Positions 25,901 to 33,104 of a stretch of DNA of 64,000 bases are shown piece by piece (the stretch's first letter is position 1; every line of letters starts with the position of its first letter). The stretch is from positions 60,245 to 124,244 of the forward strand of contig JACRCX010000159.1 in the NCBI GenBank assembly GCA_016218815.1, read 5' to 3'. The translations under genes were made by a program, and so were the position numbers. The stretch is from Deltaproteobacteria bacterium (lineage in GTDB: Bacteria > Myxococcota_A > Polyangia > DRWM01 > JAAZOP01). The notes under the pieces are model-generated. The model saw nothing but the letters and a program-made list of their open reading frames with translations. It made no database searches and had not been told where the DNA came from.

Positions 25901-28900
25901 TCTCGCGGCCGCGCGCGGCGACGATCCGCAACGCCTCGTCGAAGCGCAGCACGCCGCCGACCACGCACGCGGCGTACTCGCCCAGCGAGTGGCCGGCGAC
26001 CACGTCCGGGCGCAGGCCGTGCTCGCCGAGCAGGCGGGCGATGGCGACGTCGCAGGCGACCATCGCGGGCTGCGTGATCGTGGTCATGCGCAGCGCGGCC
26101 TCCGGATCGCCGCCGGCCTCGCCGAACCCGGCGCCGAAGATGAAGCTCGTCAGCGGCCGGCCGAGGATCGGCTCCATCACGGCGTCGGCCTCGCGCAGGG
26201 TCTCGGCGACGACGGGATGCCGGCGCGCCAGCAGTTGGCACATCCCGACCCACTGCGAGCCCTGGCCTGGGAAGAGCCACGCCGTCTTGCCCTCGGGCCG
26301 CGGCTGCTGCGGCCCGCGCAGGAAGACCCCCTGGGCCGCGAGCGTGGTGCGGCCCTTGCTGCCCAGAAGCGCGTCCATGGCCAGACGGGCCTGCCCGGCG
26401 AGCTCGGCGACCGACGTGGCGGCGAGCGCGACGCGCCACGGCATCTCCTGCCCGGCGCGGTGCGAGGCCGCGAGGCGACGGAGCTCGCCGCCCGCGTCGC
26501 AGCCGGCCGCCAGCGACCGCAGCGCGTACGCCAGCGACTGCTCGTTGACCCCGCCCAGCGTGACGACCTCGCCGTCGAGGTCAGGAGGCGTGTCCTTCGG
26601 CTCGCCCGTCGCCGCGCTCGCGCGCGCGCCGGGCTCGCTCAGGGCGCCTTCGGCGGGCGCGGGCACCGCCGGGGTCCCCGCATCCGAACCGCGGGCTTCA
26701 GCCCGCGGCTGTCGCTCCGCGGGAGCCGCACCCTGGCCCCGAAGGGACTCGGCGGCTCCGCCGCCGAGCAGGGTGCGGTTCGGTTCGGCGGGGATCACCG
26801 ACGCGGCAGTCGCCGGACCTCCCACGGTCTCGATGCGCTTCACGACGTAGTCGGCCAGATCGCGGAGGCGCGGGTAGTCGGAAAGGCGGAATTTCTCGTC
26901 GCGCGGCAAGCCGTAGCGCTCGCGGACCGAGGCGAGGATCTCGGCCTGTTTCACGGTGTCGACGCCGAGGTCGGCTTCCAGCTCGAAGTCCAGCTCGATC
27001 TCCGCCGCGTCGTAGCCGGTCTTCGCGCACAGCACGTCGATCAGCGCCTTGGCGACGTCTTCCGGGGCGTGGCCCGTCGCGGCCGATGGTCGCTGTGAGC
27101 TGTGAGCTGTGAGCTGTGGGTCGGGAACCGCGGGGGTCGCGACGGACGCCGAAGGCGCCCCGGCATCCGAACCGCGGGCTTCAGCCCGCGGCTGTCCTTC
27201 GGCGGAAGCCGCACCCTGAAGGGTGCGGTTCGGTTGTGGGAAGTGGGCCGCGGCAGTCGCCGTTCCGCCCACGGTCTCGATGCGCTTCACGACGTAGTCG
27301 GCCAGGTCGCGCAGGCGCGGGTAGTCGGCCAGGCGGAACTTCTCGTCGCGCGGCAGCCCGTAGCGCTCGCGCACCGAGGCGAGGATCTCGGCCTGTTTCA
27401 CCGTGTCGACGCCGAGGTCCGCTTCCAGCTCGAAGTCCAGCTCGATCTCGGCCGCGTCGTATCCGGTCTTCGCGCAGAGCACGTCGACGAGCGCCTTCTC
27501 CACCTGAGTGCGATCCACCATCACCGCCTCCCCGACCGGCACAACCGGCTCCGCCGGTTGCGCCTGAGCAACGACCACAGTCCCGCCGGGCCCCCCGGCG
27601 GACTGTTCGGGCACCGTCACACGGCTCTTGCCGGCCGATTGCGGCCGCCATTCCTCGAGTACGACATGGAAGTTCGTTCCGCCGAATCCGAACGCGGAGA
27701 CGCCGGCGCGCCGCGGTTGTCCCGCCGGCGGCTCGCCCCACGGCTCGGCCTCGGTCTGGATGCGGAACGAGGAGCCATCGAGTCCGCAGGCCGGGTTGTG
27801 GCTCGCGAAGTTGATGGTGGGCGGGAGCACGCGGTGGTGGAGCGCGAGCGTGGCCTTGAGCAGGCCGACCGCTCCCGCCGCGGCCTTGAGATGCCCGATT
27901 TGCGACTTGACGGAGCCCAAGGCGACGGGGCGGGTCTTGCGCCCGTCGCCCCACACCTGGTGCAGGACGGTCGCCTCGGCGGCATCGCCGACCCGGGTCG
28001 ACGTGCCGTGCGCCTCGATCAGATCGACCGTCGCCGGATCCACGCCGGCCGCGGCGTACGCGCGGCGGACGGCGCGGAGCTGGCCCTGCGGGTTCGGGGC
28101 GGTGATCCCCTTGCCGCGGCCGTCGCTGGAGCCGCCGACCGCACGGACGACGGCGTAGATCCGGTCGCCGGCCCGCTCGGCGTCCTCGAGCCGCTTGAGC
28201 ACGAGCACGGCGCAGCCCTCGCCCATGACGAAGCCGTTGGCGCCGGCGTCGAACGGGCGCGAGCCGTCGGGCGAGAGGGCGCCGATCTTGCAGAATTTGA
28301 CGTAGGTCGCGGCGCTCATGCCGGTGTCGACGCCGCCGGTGACGACGACGTCGCACTCGCCGGCACGCAGCGCGCGCCCGGCGGAGGCCAGGGCGGCGAG
28401 CGAGCTGGCGCATGCGGCGTCGACGGTGTAGTTCGAGCCGCCCAGGTCGAGGACGTTGGCGACGCGGCCGGCGATCACGTTGGACAGCTCGCCCGGCATC
28501 GTGTCCTCGGTCAGCACCGGCAGCGCCCGCTTGTAGCCGGCCTCGACGGATGCCAGCAGACGCTCGCGCAGCTCGGCCGGGACGTCGTTCCACCCGTCGG
28601 CGGCGACGAGGGCGCGGGCGAACTCCGGGTACAGGACGCGCGCGGCGGTCTTCTCGCGGCGGTCTCCGCCGAGGGCGTTGCCGAGGATGACGCCGCAGCG
28701 CTCGCGGTCGAGCGTGTCTCCCGCGTCCCGCAGGGCGTCGTCGACGCTCGCCAGGGCGACGCGCTGCGCATCGTCCATGGAATCGACCACGGCGGGCGGC
28801 AGGCGGAAGCGCTTGCGGTCGAAGACGAACCCGGTGAGGAAGCCGCCGATGCGGCTGTAGGTCCGGTCGGGCGCCGCGGGATCGGGCGACCAGTACAACG

Positions 28901-29042
28901 CCGGTTCCCAGCGCTCGGGCGGCACCTCGCGCACGCCGTCGCGGCGCTCCAGGACGCCCTCCCAGAACTCGCCGGCGCCGAGCCCGATCGGCGTTCGCGC
29001 GCCGACGCCGACGATGGCGACGTCGAGAACTTCCCCTGTCAC
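19974..29042 (-). CDS. PUFA/PKS-like megasynthase KS-ACP-ACP-AT-KS-KR-DH-PPTase
   Basis: 3022 aa from GTG 29042 (29 more codons upstream are open but not conserved in character). KS1 (about 5-440): Cys211 in DAACASS, His345 in EAHGTS, His384 in IGHLKAA. Two near-identical ACPs (about 515-590 and 665-735), both with LGVDTVKQ, i.e. Thr547 and Thr696 at the usual Ser site. AT (about 915-1250): GHSLGE with Ser1019. KS2 (about 1350-1800): Cys1563, His1711, His1751, so a complete triad, not a chain-length factor. KR (about 2120-2400): TGGAGGI and a Ser-Tyr-Asn set. DH double hotdog (about 2465-2770): His2484 in DHVIDG; the second half has LREIALQ, with Glu where Asp is usual. PPTase (about 2800-3000): GVDVE and WTLKEA. 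No ER or thioesterase. Probably makes a secondary lipid or polyketide; product unknown. Confidence 0.9.
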   Translation of the reverse strand: MTGEVLDVAIVGVGARTPIGLGAGEFWEGVLERRDGVREVPPERWEPALYWSPDPAAPDRTYSRIGGFLTGFVFDRKRFRLPPAVVDSMDDAQRVALASVDDALRDAGDTLDRERCGVILGNALGGDRREKTAARVLYPEFARALVAADGWNDVPAELRERLLASVEAGYKRALPVLTEDTMPGELSNVIAGRVANVLDLGGSNYTVDAACASSLAALASAGRALRAGECDVVVTGGVDTGMSAATYVKFCKIGALSPDGSRPFDAGANGFVMGEGCAVLVLKRLEDAERAGDRIYAVVRAVGGSSDGRGKGITAPNPQGQLRAVRRAYAAAGVDPATVDLIEAHGTSTRVGDAAEATVLHQVWGDGRKTRPVALGSVKSQIGHLKAAAGAVGLLKATLALHHRVLPPTINFASHNPACGLDGSSFRIQTEAEPWGEPPAGQPRRAGVSAFGFGGTNFHVVLEEWRPQSAGKSRVTVPEQSAGGPGGTVVVAQAQPAEPVVPVGEAVMVDRTQVEKALVDVLCAKTGYDAAEIELDFELEADLGVDTVKQAEILASVRERYGLPRDEKFRLADYPRLRDLADYVVKRIETVGGTATAAAHFPQPNRTLQGAASAEGQPRAEARGSDAGAPSASVATPAVPDPQLTAHSSQRPSAATGHAPEDVAKALIDVLCAKTGYDAAEIELDFELEADLGVDTVKQAEILASVRERYGLPRDEKFRLSDYPRLRDLADYVVKRIETVGGPATAASVIPAEPNRTLLGGGAAESLRGQGAAPAERQPRAEARGSDAGTPAVPAPAEGALSEPGARASAATGEPKDTPPDLDGEVVTLGGVNEQSLAYALRSLAAGCDAGGELRRLAASHRAGQEMPWRVALAATSVAELAGQARLAMDALLGSKGRTTLAAQGVFLRGPQQPRPEGKTAWLFPGQGSQWVGMCQLLARRHPVVAETLREADAVMEPILGRPLTSFIFGAGFGEAGGDPEAALRMTTITQPAMVACDVAIARLLGEHGLRPDVVAGHSLGEYAACVVGGVLRFDEALRIVAARGREMAAATPAGGDPGWMAAVAAPLGVVEDVLRQVDGYVLPANKNSPSQTIIAGATDAVRRAMELFDARGVQNTRLPVSHAFHSAVVASASVPLRTVLDAADVRTPAVPVYSNVNAEPYPDSPDGIRALLARQVASPVEFIGIVERMAAAGVAIFVECGPKKALSGFVAEILAGRYVTTCTTNLPKRGEIRSLLEGLATLWADGVPVDLDGRSRALGLSLVAGSSQPVPSLHQPRATSHQPSGVAAAGTRPLAEARGSDTGSGSQPTTNNQEPTTSSRPPSRPPSRPPSRPPSRPASVPPPPVVVDRPSRTPVVVSGLALGLPGVDDPFDPAHFDRLLRGETLFDSVPEALREEMVRKNVVRVVKAADGEPTMTAVKNTTDVIRLAARGHDVRLVEDYGASEELDATLDATSRLALAATVEALREAGLPLVETKRPTRNGGFVGAGWRLPESVGRETGVIFASAFPGYDRFASEMASRNNGGANKSFSRTFLLEVLALGHAQVAAFTGATGPNLQVNAACASTSLALATAEDWIRSGRCRRVIVVGADDVTSDALLPWIGSGFLATGAAATDERAEDAALPFDRRRHGMLLGMGAVALIVETAEACAERGVMPLAEVLATRCANSGGHALRLDSGHVAEVVEGLVADAERLHGLARSDLAARCLFMSHETYTPARGGSASAEIAALRRAFGENARHVLVTNTKGYTGHPMGAGLEDAVALTALVRGEAPPIPNLLEPDPELGDLNLSRGGPHECEYALRLAAGFGSQIACALYRRVAERLDGRIDAAKHATWLHAMTGYARPETHVVRHTLRAVDAARKSDRPAARVRPAIPPPADDARLEPSSIDFGDLGGGRFRVWGVANEGLPPSAGSASVAGRALVVVSDGGPRARELESELRHRGVRVLPLRYAEPAGDGADLEADLESALGFCFAVDRPLGIVNLLGITDAPGDDAAQVHGRVRFLFHLARAFERQAGTPVADSFLITLTRNGGSCGIGSAPAGSTLGAALTGATKAVAREWAQAVVKAVDVSPLAGAADVVGAILDEAATPDGVVEVGVAGGRRSPALAREVPSAGSPGLGPESVVVLTGGAGGITAAIGAELARRHRCRVAVLDIVARPPDGAENLDLEAERAAIRQRLAATGERVTPARVDAELAPLRRAKGAATALVAYRAAGAEVHYESCDLSDRDAVARALDGVRRRFGRIDGVVHGAGVEESRPLASKTAAGFDRVFRGKALGALHLWALVRDDHPAFFTVFGSVAGRFGNEGQIDYSAANETVARLAWEITSNEPATRALAIDWTGWDGIGMAVAGGMRTILVERGVDLLPPEIGVPLAADLIDRGAVGEVVVCGKLGALAKPRIAGATASVAVPPAAAVLSQPARAVTGTSLPNRGLQPAAVYPREPRPEGRASVDEAGLGLVAPVDEAEVSLVLDPERQSFLFDHVIDGVPVLPGVVGLELMTLAARRVLGAGPFAVENVSFERPVRAHSGRPVTVVARAKRGADGVECVLESRSTAATGRALEAVHFRAKAASLSNGGPEFAQSAPRTQRSAKGAAPALEPLGQLRVLESRGPEAPEIYRHFFHGPSFRVLTAATRVGPEGLVARAVIPPSAADATFGDLCGPRLREIALQAAGLWAMCRHGVNALPHGIGRAERLETPAPGREIVVRVRAKEESTSGSGARVHVFDVELLGEDGTVFERLRDVVLIETGPLAGARPAPASFLDSPESVDVRLDVLAASADVVAVAVLGPAEATLFRQIGSRKRRVDWLGGRVAAKRLVSAFLLETEGAAIRDKDIGVAADPRGAPVVRVAGRTDLEHLLPLLAISHGAGRAIAVLAPRNSGTRVGVDVERVEPRDEAFVRHVLTDDEVRLSNAVGLNGDGATVLWTLKEAVTKALGVGMAVDPREVRVTGMRDGEATISLVGEAEAHRASIGGRTLTARYVLDDSVATAWAMMEVDPTAAATAPVPSVPLPFGLARRGYLG
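21263..21303. repeat. CTTTGCGTTC short repeat inside the DH domain
   Basis: Same unit and same CGCGAACTCC terminus as 18434-18478, here read in frame (antisense) as an EFAQSAPRTQRSAKG-type linker between the two hotdog halves. Confidence 0.75.
21691..21747. repeat. Bi-palindromic REP-like element in KR-DH linker
   Basis: Hairpin GCGCGCCCTTCAGGGCGCG (21691-21709), 18 bp, then the 20-bp palindrome with a GGGCTGAAGCCC core (21728-21747), followed by TTCGG. Encodes a PNRGLQPAAVYPREPRPEG linker. Confidence 0.8.
25031..25131. repeat. 12-bp and 7-bp tandem repeats in AT-KS2 linker
   Basis: Five GGCGGGAGGGGG-type units (encoding RPPS repeats) followed by GGTTGTT/GGTTCTT 7-bp units (25089-25131). 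All translated in frame without a stop. Confidence 0.75.
25139..25262. repeat. Degenerate REP-like element plus 7-bp repeats, AT-KS2 linker
   Basis: A weak copy of the palindrome (ACCGCGAGCTTCAGCGAGCG) at 25143, then GGCTGGT (25195-25225) and AGCTACC (25240-25258) units, all inside the coding sequence. Confidence 0.6.
26689..26780. repeat. Bi-palindromic REP-like element in ACP2-AT linker
   Basis: Palindrome 26689-26708 (core GGGCTTCAGCCC) and a second, longer-looped pair GCCGCACCCT...AGGGTGCGG. Opposite orientation to the 21691 copy. Encodes an RQPRAEARGSDAG linker. Confidence 0.8.
27098..27228. repeat. 7-bp repeats and bi-palindromic REP-like element in ACP1-ACP2 linker
   Basis: TGAGCTG units (27098-27119), then palindrome 27172-27191 (core GGGCTTCAGCCC) and the hairpin CCGCACCCTGAAGGGTGCGG (27209-27228). 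Encodes QPRAEARGSDAG. Confidence 0.82.
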
Positions 29043-29357
29043 TCCACACCCCCGAAGGTTTCCTCGCTGCGGCGGACCCGAACCGGCCTGCCGGGCGGCT
29101 CCCGGAACGAGCCGCCGCGACGCGACCAAGCGAGAACGGTGCCACCCGCCGTGCGGGGGCAGCGCCGGCGCCGCCGGCCCGATGGAGACGGACTCACAAG
29201 CATCGATGAGCGATCGCCCGAGGTGCGCAGCGCGCTACGCACCCGCCGGCGCGACCGGACGGCATCCGGCGCTTCGCACGCCGCGAAGCGGCGTTCGCAC
29301 CGCGAGGCGCGCAGGGGTCGGGGATTCGTCGCAATCCGGCGGCGGACTCCGGAGGAC
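29043..29357. other. 315-bp intergenic stretch upstream of the megasynthase
   Basis: Must contain the megasynthase promoter, but no convincing -35/-10 pair stands out. GAGGAAACC lies about 18 bp before GTG 29042. No RNA gene or ORF supported. Confidence 0.45.
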
Positions 29358-30131
29358 CTACGCGAAGCGCCGGCGGACCACCTCGGCCAGGAGCAGCACG
29401 AGGACCACGACGAGGAAGGGGCGGATGATGCGTTCGCCCCGGCGCAGCGCGACCATCGAGCCGAGCTGGTTGCCGGCGATGCCGGCGGCCGCGGCGTAGA
29501 GGGCCAGCGGGAAGACCACGCGCCCGCCGGCGAGGAAGACGACGACGGCGCCGGCGTTGCTGGCGAGGTTCACGAGGCGCGCGTTGCCCGAGGCGGTGAG
29601 CAGATCGAAGCGCAGCGCCAGATGGAACCCGAGGGCCAGGAACGTTCCCGTGCCGGGGCCGAAGAAGCCGTCCCAGGCGCCGATGAGCAGGCCGAGCGCC
29701 ACCGCCCTGAGCAGCGGCCGTCCGGGCTCGCCGCCGCCGTCGGCAAGCGGCGCGCGGCGGAGCAGCCGATCCTGGAACAGCAGGACGACGAGCGCGGCCG
29801 GGACGAGCACGAGCACGACGGTGTGCACGGCCGCGGCCGGGACGAGCAACACGGTGCGTGCCCCTGCGGCGGAGCCGGCGAGCGCGCCGGCGGCGGCGAC
29901 GAGCGCCGTGCGCAGGTGGATCTTGCGCGCCCGCCAGTAGCGCCAGGTCGCCGTGAGCGTGCCCGCCACCGAGGAGAACTTGTTGGTGGCCAGCGCCGCG
30001 TGCGGGGGCAAGCCGAGCGCGAGGTACGCGGGCACGCTGATGAGCCCACCGCCGCCGGCGATCGAGTCGACGAACCCGGCCAGGAACACCAGCCCGCACA
30101 GCGCGGCGATCGCCCAGAAGGAAAGGTCCAC
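29358..30131 (-). CDS. TauE/SafE-family membrane permease
   Basis: 257 aa, typical of the sulfite exporter TauE/SafE family, which moves small organic or inorganic anions across the inner membrane. About eight hydrophobic helices are visible. The first repeat has the signature GFVDSIAGGGGLISVP...ATNKFSS, and the second GAWDGFFGPGTGTF...NLASN, the duplicated family motifs. The start is GTG 30131. The substrate cannot be predicted. It stands alone between the megasynthase and a divergent-function lipoprotein, with no sulfur genes nearby. Confidence 0.92.
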   Translation of the reverse strand: MDLSFWAIAALCGLVFLAGFVDSIAGGGGLISVPAYLALGLPPHAALATNKFSSVAGTLTATWRYWRARKIHLRTALVAAAGALAGSAAGARTVLLVPAAAVHTVVLVLVPAALVVLLFQDRLLRRAPLADGGGEPGRPLLRAVALGLLIGAWDGFFGPGTGTFLALGFHLALRFDLLTASGNARLVNLASNAGAVVVFLAGGRVVFPLALYAAAAGIAGNQLGSMVALRRGERIIRPFLVVVLVLLLAEVVRRRFA

Positions 30132-30221
30132 GACGGCTCCGTCCGCGGGGTGGATGGCTCCGCGGCGCGCGCGAAGCTAGCGAGGAACGGCGGCGCGGGC
30201 AAGCGGACGTCGCCGCGCGCG

Positions 30222-32261
30222 TCACGGCAGGTAGCGCACCCGTCCCTCGCCCTGGCGGATTTCGATCCGGTAGTTGGCCACGACGTCCGTGAACGTCTCC
30301 ACGCTCCCCGCGGCGTCGGGCCACTCGACCTCGACGAGGTCGATCGCGCAAACGGCGCCCAGTCCGAAGTGGGCCACCAACTCGCGCGCGAGGCTGGCCC
30401 GGCCGAAGGAGTTGCGGAGCTCGCGGGTCTGCGTCTCGCCCCCCGCCGTCACGCGGACGTGGGCGCCGATGGCGCTCGCGTTCGCCGCGCCTTCTCCGCG
30501 GCCGACCAGGCGGATCGAGGTCCAGTTGTTCTGCTGGCCCAGCATGTTCAGGAAGAAACGGTATGTCGGGGGCGGATCGACGCCCATGCAACCCTGCGTG
30601 CCCGTGAGCACGTCCTCGGCACCGTCGCGATCGAAGTCGGCGATGAGGAGCCCGTTGGGACACGGTGGATGGAAGCCCGACGCGCGCGTGACCCACTCGA
30701 ACCGGAGCTCTTCCGTCTGGTGGAAGAGCCAGCCCCAGTTGTCGGGGTAGGGACTGCCTCCGAGGTACACGTCGATGTGGCCGTCGTTGTCGAAGTCCCA
30801 CATGCCGTTGCTCTGGCCCCCCTCGTCCGTCTGGCGCTCGTCGGGCGGAACGAGGCCGGTCGCCGCGCGCCCCGGACGCGCGAAGTGCACGGTCGAGCCG
30901 TCGGTCTCGTTGAGCAGCAGCTCCGAACGATCGCTGGACCGGCCGACATCGTCGTGCGCGATGTCGCTCGTGTACAGGTCCATGTCGCCGTCATTGTCGA
31001 CGTCCTCGCAGGCGACGGAGAAGGTGTTCCCGTTGAGTGTCCACGGCTGATCCGTGACGCCGGGGTACCAGCCGCGGAAGTACGGATTGCCGAAGGAGTT
31101 GCACGGCAGCGCGCCGTCCGGAGGCAGCACTTCCGCGGGACACTCCCCCGGATTGGCCGCGCAGTAGCACCGGTAGCTCTGGTCGTCGGAGTAGTCGAGG
31201 TTGTCGTCGCCCGCGACGCCCGCGGCCCGCCCCACCTCCGTGAAGCCCGCATCGCCCGAGACCCACAGCAGGTTCCACATCCGGGCGTAGGCGGTGGCGA
31301 CGAGGTCGGGGCGACCGTCACCCGTGAGCTCGCACGCGACCGCCCCGAAGAGCGGCCGCGAGTGCGTTCCCTCGACGATGCTCGCATCACCCGACAGCGC
31401 CAGCTGGATGCCCGCGTCGCGCGTGACGTCGGTGAACGCGCCCAGGCCGTCGCCGCGATAGAGCTGGGGATGCTGGCCGAAGTTCGAGCTGAAGGGCGGC
31501 TGCCGGTACCAGTAGGCGAAGAAGATGTCGAGCGCCCCGTCGAGGTCGTAGTCCAGCGTGGCGATGGCGCTCGTCAGCGGCTCGGTCTGCAGGCCCGGCA
31601 TCGGCGCGGCCAGCGTGAAGTGGCCCTCGCCGTCGTTGAGCAGCACCTCCGTGGCATCGCCGGTGTCCGGCACGGTGCGGTCGCGCCACAGGCCGGTCAC
31701 CACGTCCACGTGCCCGTCGTTGTTGAAGTCGCCGAAGCTCGCCAAGGCGGCGGACCGGATGCCCGTTCCCGTCCGCCGGCCGGCAATGCCCGAGGCCTCG
31801 GTCTCGTCGACGAACGTCCGTCCATCCTCTCCTCCCGGGCGGTTCATCAGCAGTCGCAAGCCGGCGGGCTCGTCGGCGGCACTCTGGGGGGCCTGGAAGA
31901 GGAGGATGTCCGGCCAGCCGTCCTCGTCGACGTCCGCGACCGCCCCTCCGGCGCCGTAGAATCCGCCGAGGCCCCAGTAGTTCGTGTGTTCCTCGTAGAC
32001 GAGAGTGCCGGGCGTCCACGTCTGTCCGGTCCGGCATTGCTCCGGAGGCGGCGGCGGGATTTCTTCCGGGACGTCGCTTGGTGCATCCGGCGCGACCTCC
32101 GTGTCCGCGATCGAGTCGGCGTCCTGGTCCGCGTCGGCGTCGGGGCGTGCGTTCCCACCCCCACCGCTGCAGGCCGTGCCGAACACGATCGCTGCCAGGA
32201 AGCGCGCCGCGCAACCCAGCTCTCGCCCTCTTGTCCTGCCGTTCGTTCGTCCCTGCTGCAT
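30222..32261 (-). CDS. CRTAC1-type FG-GAP/ASPIC-UnbV lipoprotein
   Basis: 679 aa from ATG 32261 (GGAAGGTGG upstream); longer in-frame starts run into a region without signal-peptide character. Lipobox FGTAC near residue 31, then an Asp/Ala/Pro linker. From about residue 90 there are repeated calcium-binding-type blades (DVDEDGWPDILL, DFNNDGHVDVV, DYDLDGALDIFF, DVDNDGDMDLY, DFDNDGHIDVYL, DFDRDGAEDVL) of the FG-GAP/VCBS integrin-like propeller. The last 110 residues (NNWTSIRLVGRGEGAAN...VEVEWPD) are an ASPIC/UnbV domain. A surface Ca2+-dependent adhesion role is plausible but inferred. Confidence 0.9.
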   Translation of the reverse strand: MQQGRTNGRTRGRELGCAARFLAAIVFGTACSGGGGNARPDADADQDADSIADTEVAPDAPSDVPEEIPPPPPEQCRTGQTWTPGTLVYEEHTNYWGLGGFYGAGGAVADVDEDGWPDILLFQAPQSAADEPAGLRLLMNRPGGEDGRTFVDETEASGIAGRRTGTGIRSAALASFGDFNNDGHVDVVTGLWRDRTVPDTGDATEVLLNDGEGHFTLAAPMPGLQTEPLTSAIATLDYDLDGALDIFFAYWYRQPPFSSNFGQHPQLYRGDGLGAFTDVTRDAGIQLALSGDASIVEGTHSRPLFGAVACELTGDGRPDLVATAYARMWNLLWVSGDAGFTEVGRAAGVAGDDNLDYSDDQSYRCYCAANPGECPAEVLPPDGALPCNSFGNPYFRGWYPGVTDQPWTLNGNTFSVACEDVDNDGDMDLYTSDIAHDDVGRSSDRSELLLNETDGSTVHFARPGRAATGLVPPDERQTDEGGQSNGMWDFDNDGHIDVYLGGSPYPDNWGWLFHQTEELRFEWVTRASGFHPPCPNGLLIADFDRDGAEDVLTGTQGCMGVDPPPTYRFFLNMLGQQNNWTSIRLVGRGEGAANASAIGAHVRVTAGGETQTRELRNSFGRASLARELVAHFGLGAVCAIDLVEVEWPDAAGSVETFTDVVANYRIEIRQGEGRVRYLP

Positions 32262-32456
32262 GGTCCACCTTCCCCCCGACATTCCTCGGCTCGAGATCGG
32301 ACCCCCGCCCGGGCCTGCATTGTACGCCGGAGCGAGGAGCCGTGGGACCAGATCGGGAACACCCGGGTCGAGGACTTCCGGGTTGACCGCGGGCGGGTCC
32401 GGCGTCAGGCTGCCGCTCGCGGCCCGCGGCGGGCGCGGGCCCGAGGAACGGCAACC

Positions 32457-33068
32457 ATGAGACGCACAACGACCCTTCCCCATCGGTGTTCATCGGTGTT
32501 CATCGGTGGTTTCCTGCTCCTTTGGGCCGGCTTGGCGGCTTGCAAGAGCCGGGCGGTGGGGGCCGGCGGAGCCACGGAAGCGGGGCACGCGACGGTACCG
32601 GCGGAGGCCGGCGCGGATGCCGCGACCGAAGGCGGCGCGACCGGCGCCGTGCCCGGGGTCGACGGCGGCGCGCCTGCGCCCGCGGAGAGCCCCGAGGAGG
32701 TCGTGCGGCGATACATCCGGCTCGGGGCGGCCGGCGGGGACCTGGCCGGTGCGCGCGAGCTGGTGGACCCGCGCTGTTGGGACACGAGCGTCGGGAGGGT
32801 CGAGGCGGTGATTCTCCTCGGCGTGCGCATGGCCGTCGGAAAGATCGAGACGACGGTGCTCGAGTCCGGCGAGACGGCGGCCAGGATCGAGGCGCGGGTC
32901 TCCGGGTCGGTCTACGCGACCGATACCGCGACCTCGACCGAGGTACTGGGGACGAAGGTGAACATCCAGGTCGGCGAGCTGAACGTCGGCGGCATGGTCC
33001 AGACCACGACGCTCCGGCTGAAGAAGATCGACGGCGTCTGGCGCGTGTCGTGTCGCGAAGCCGGGTGA
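32457..33068 (+). CDS. Small lipoprotein with NTF2-like domain
   Basis: 203 aa. Lipobox LAAC near residue 29, then an Ala/Gly/Glu linker to about residue 75 and a compact domain (SPEEVVRRYIRLGAAGGDLAGARELVDPRC ... TTTLRLKKIDGVWRVSC) resembling DUF4878/NTF2-like lipoproteins. ATG 32457 has GAGGAACGG upstream. The hydrophobic signal core (LPHRCSSVFIGGFLLL) is encoded by a 10-bp tandem repeat that also encodes the start of the unrelated GDPD lipoprotein at 46407. Confidence 0.82.
   Translation: MRRTTTLPHRCSSVFIGGFLLLWAGLAACKSRAVGAGGATEAGHATVPAEAGADAATEGGATGAVPGVDGGAPAPAESPEEVVRRYIRLGAAGGDLAGARELVDPRCWDTSVGRVEAVILLGVRMAVGKIETTVLESGETAARIEARVSGSVYATDTATSTEVLGTKVNIQVGELNVGGMVQTTTLRLKKIDGVWRVSCREAG
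32475..32517. repeat. CATCGGTGTT 10-bp repeat encoding a signal peptide, copy 1
   Basis: Three 10-bp units (32481-32510) with shared flanks CTTCCC and TTCCTGCTCC. Related copy at 46425-46467. Confidence 0.85.
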
Positions 33069-33104
33069 GCGGAGCGGTGCCGGTGCGGAGGCGGACCGGG
33101 CGGC

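Noticed and set aside
19974..29042. Enediyne polyketide synthase
   Set aside because: Although it ends in a PPTase, it has two full KS domains and the order KS-ACP-ACP-AT, and no enediyne accessory genes are nearby.
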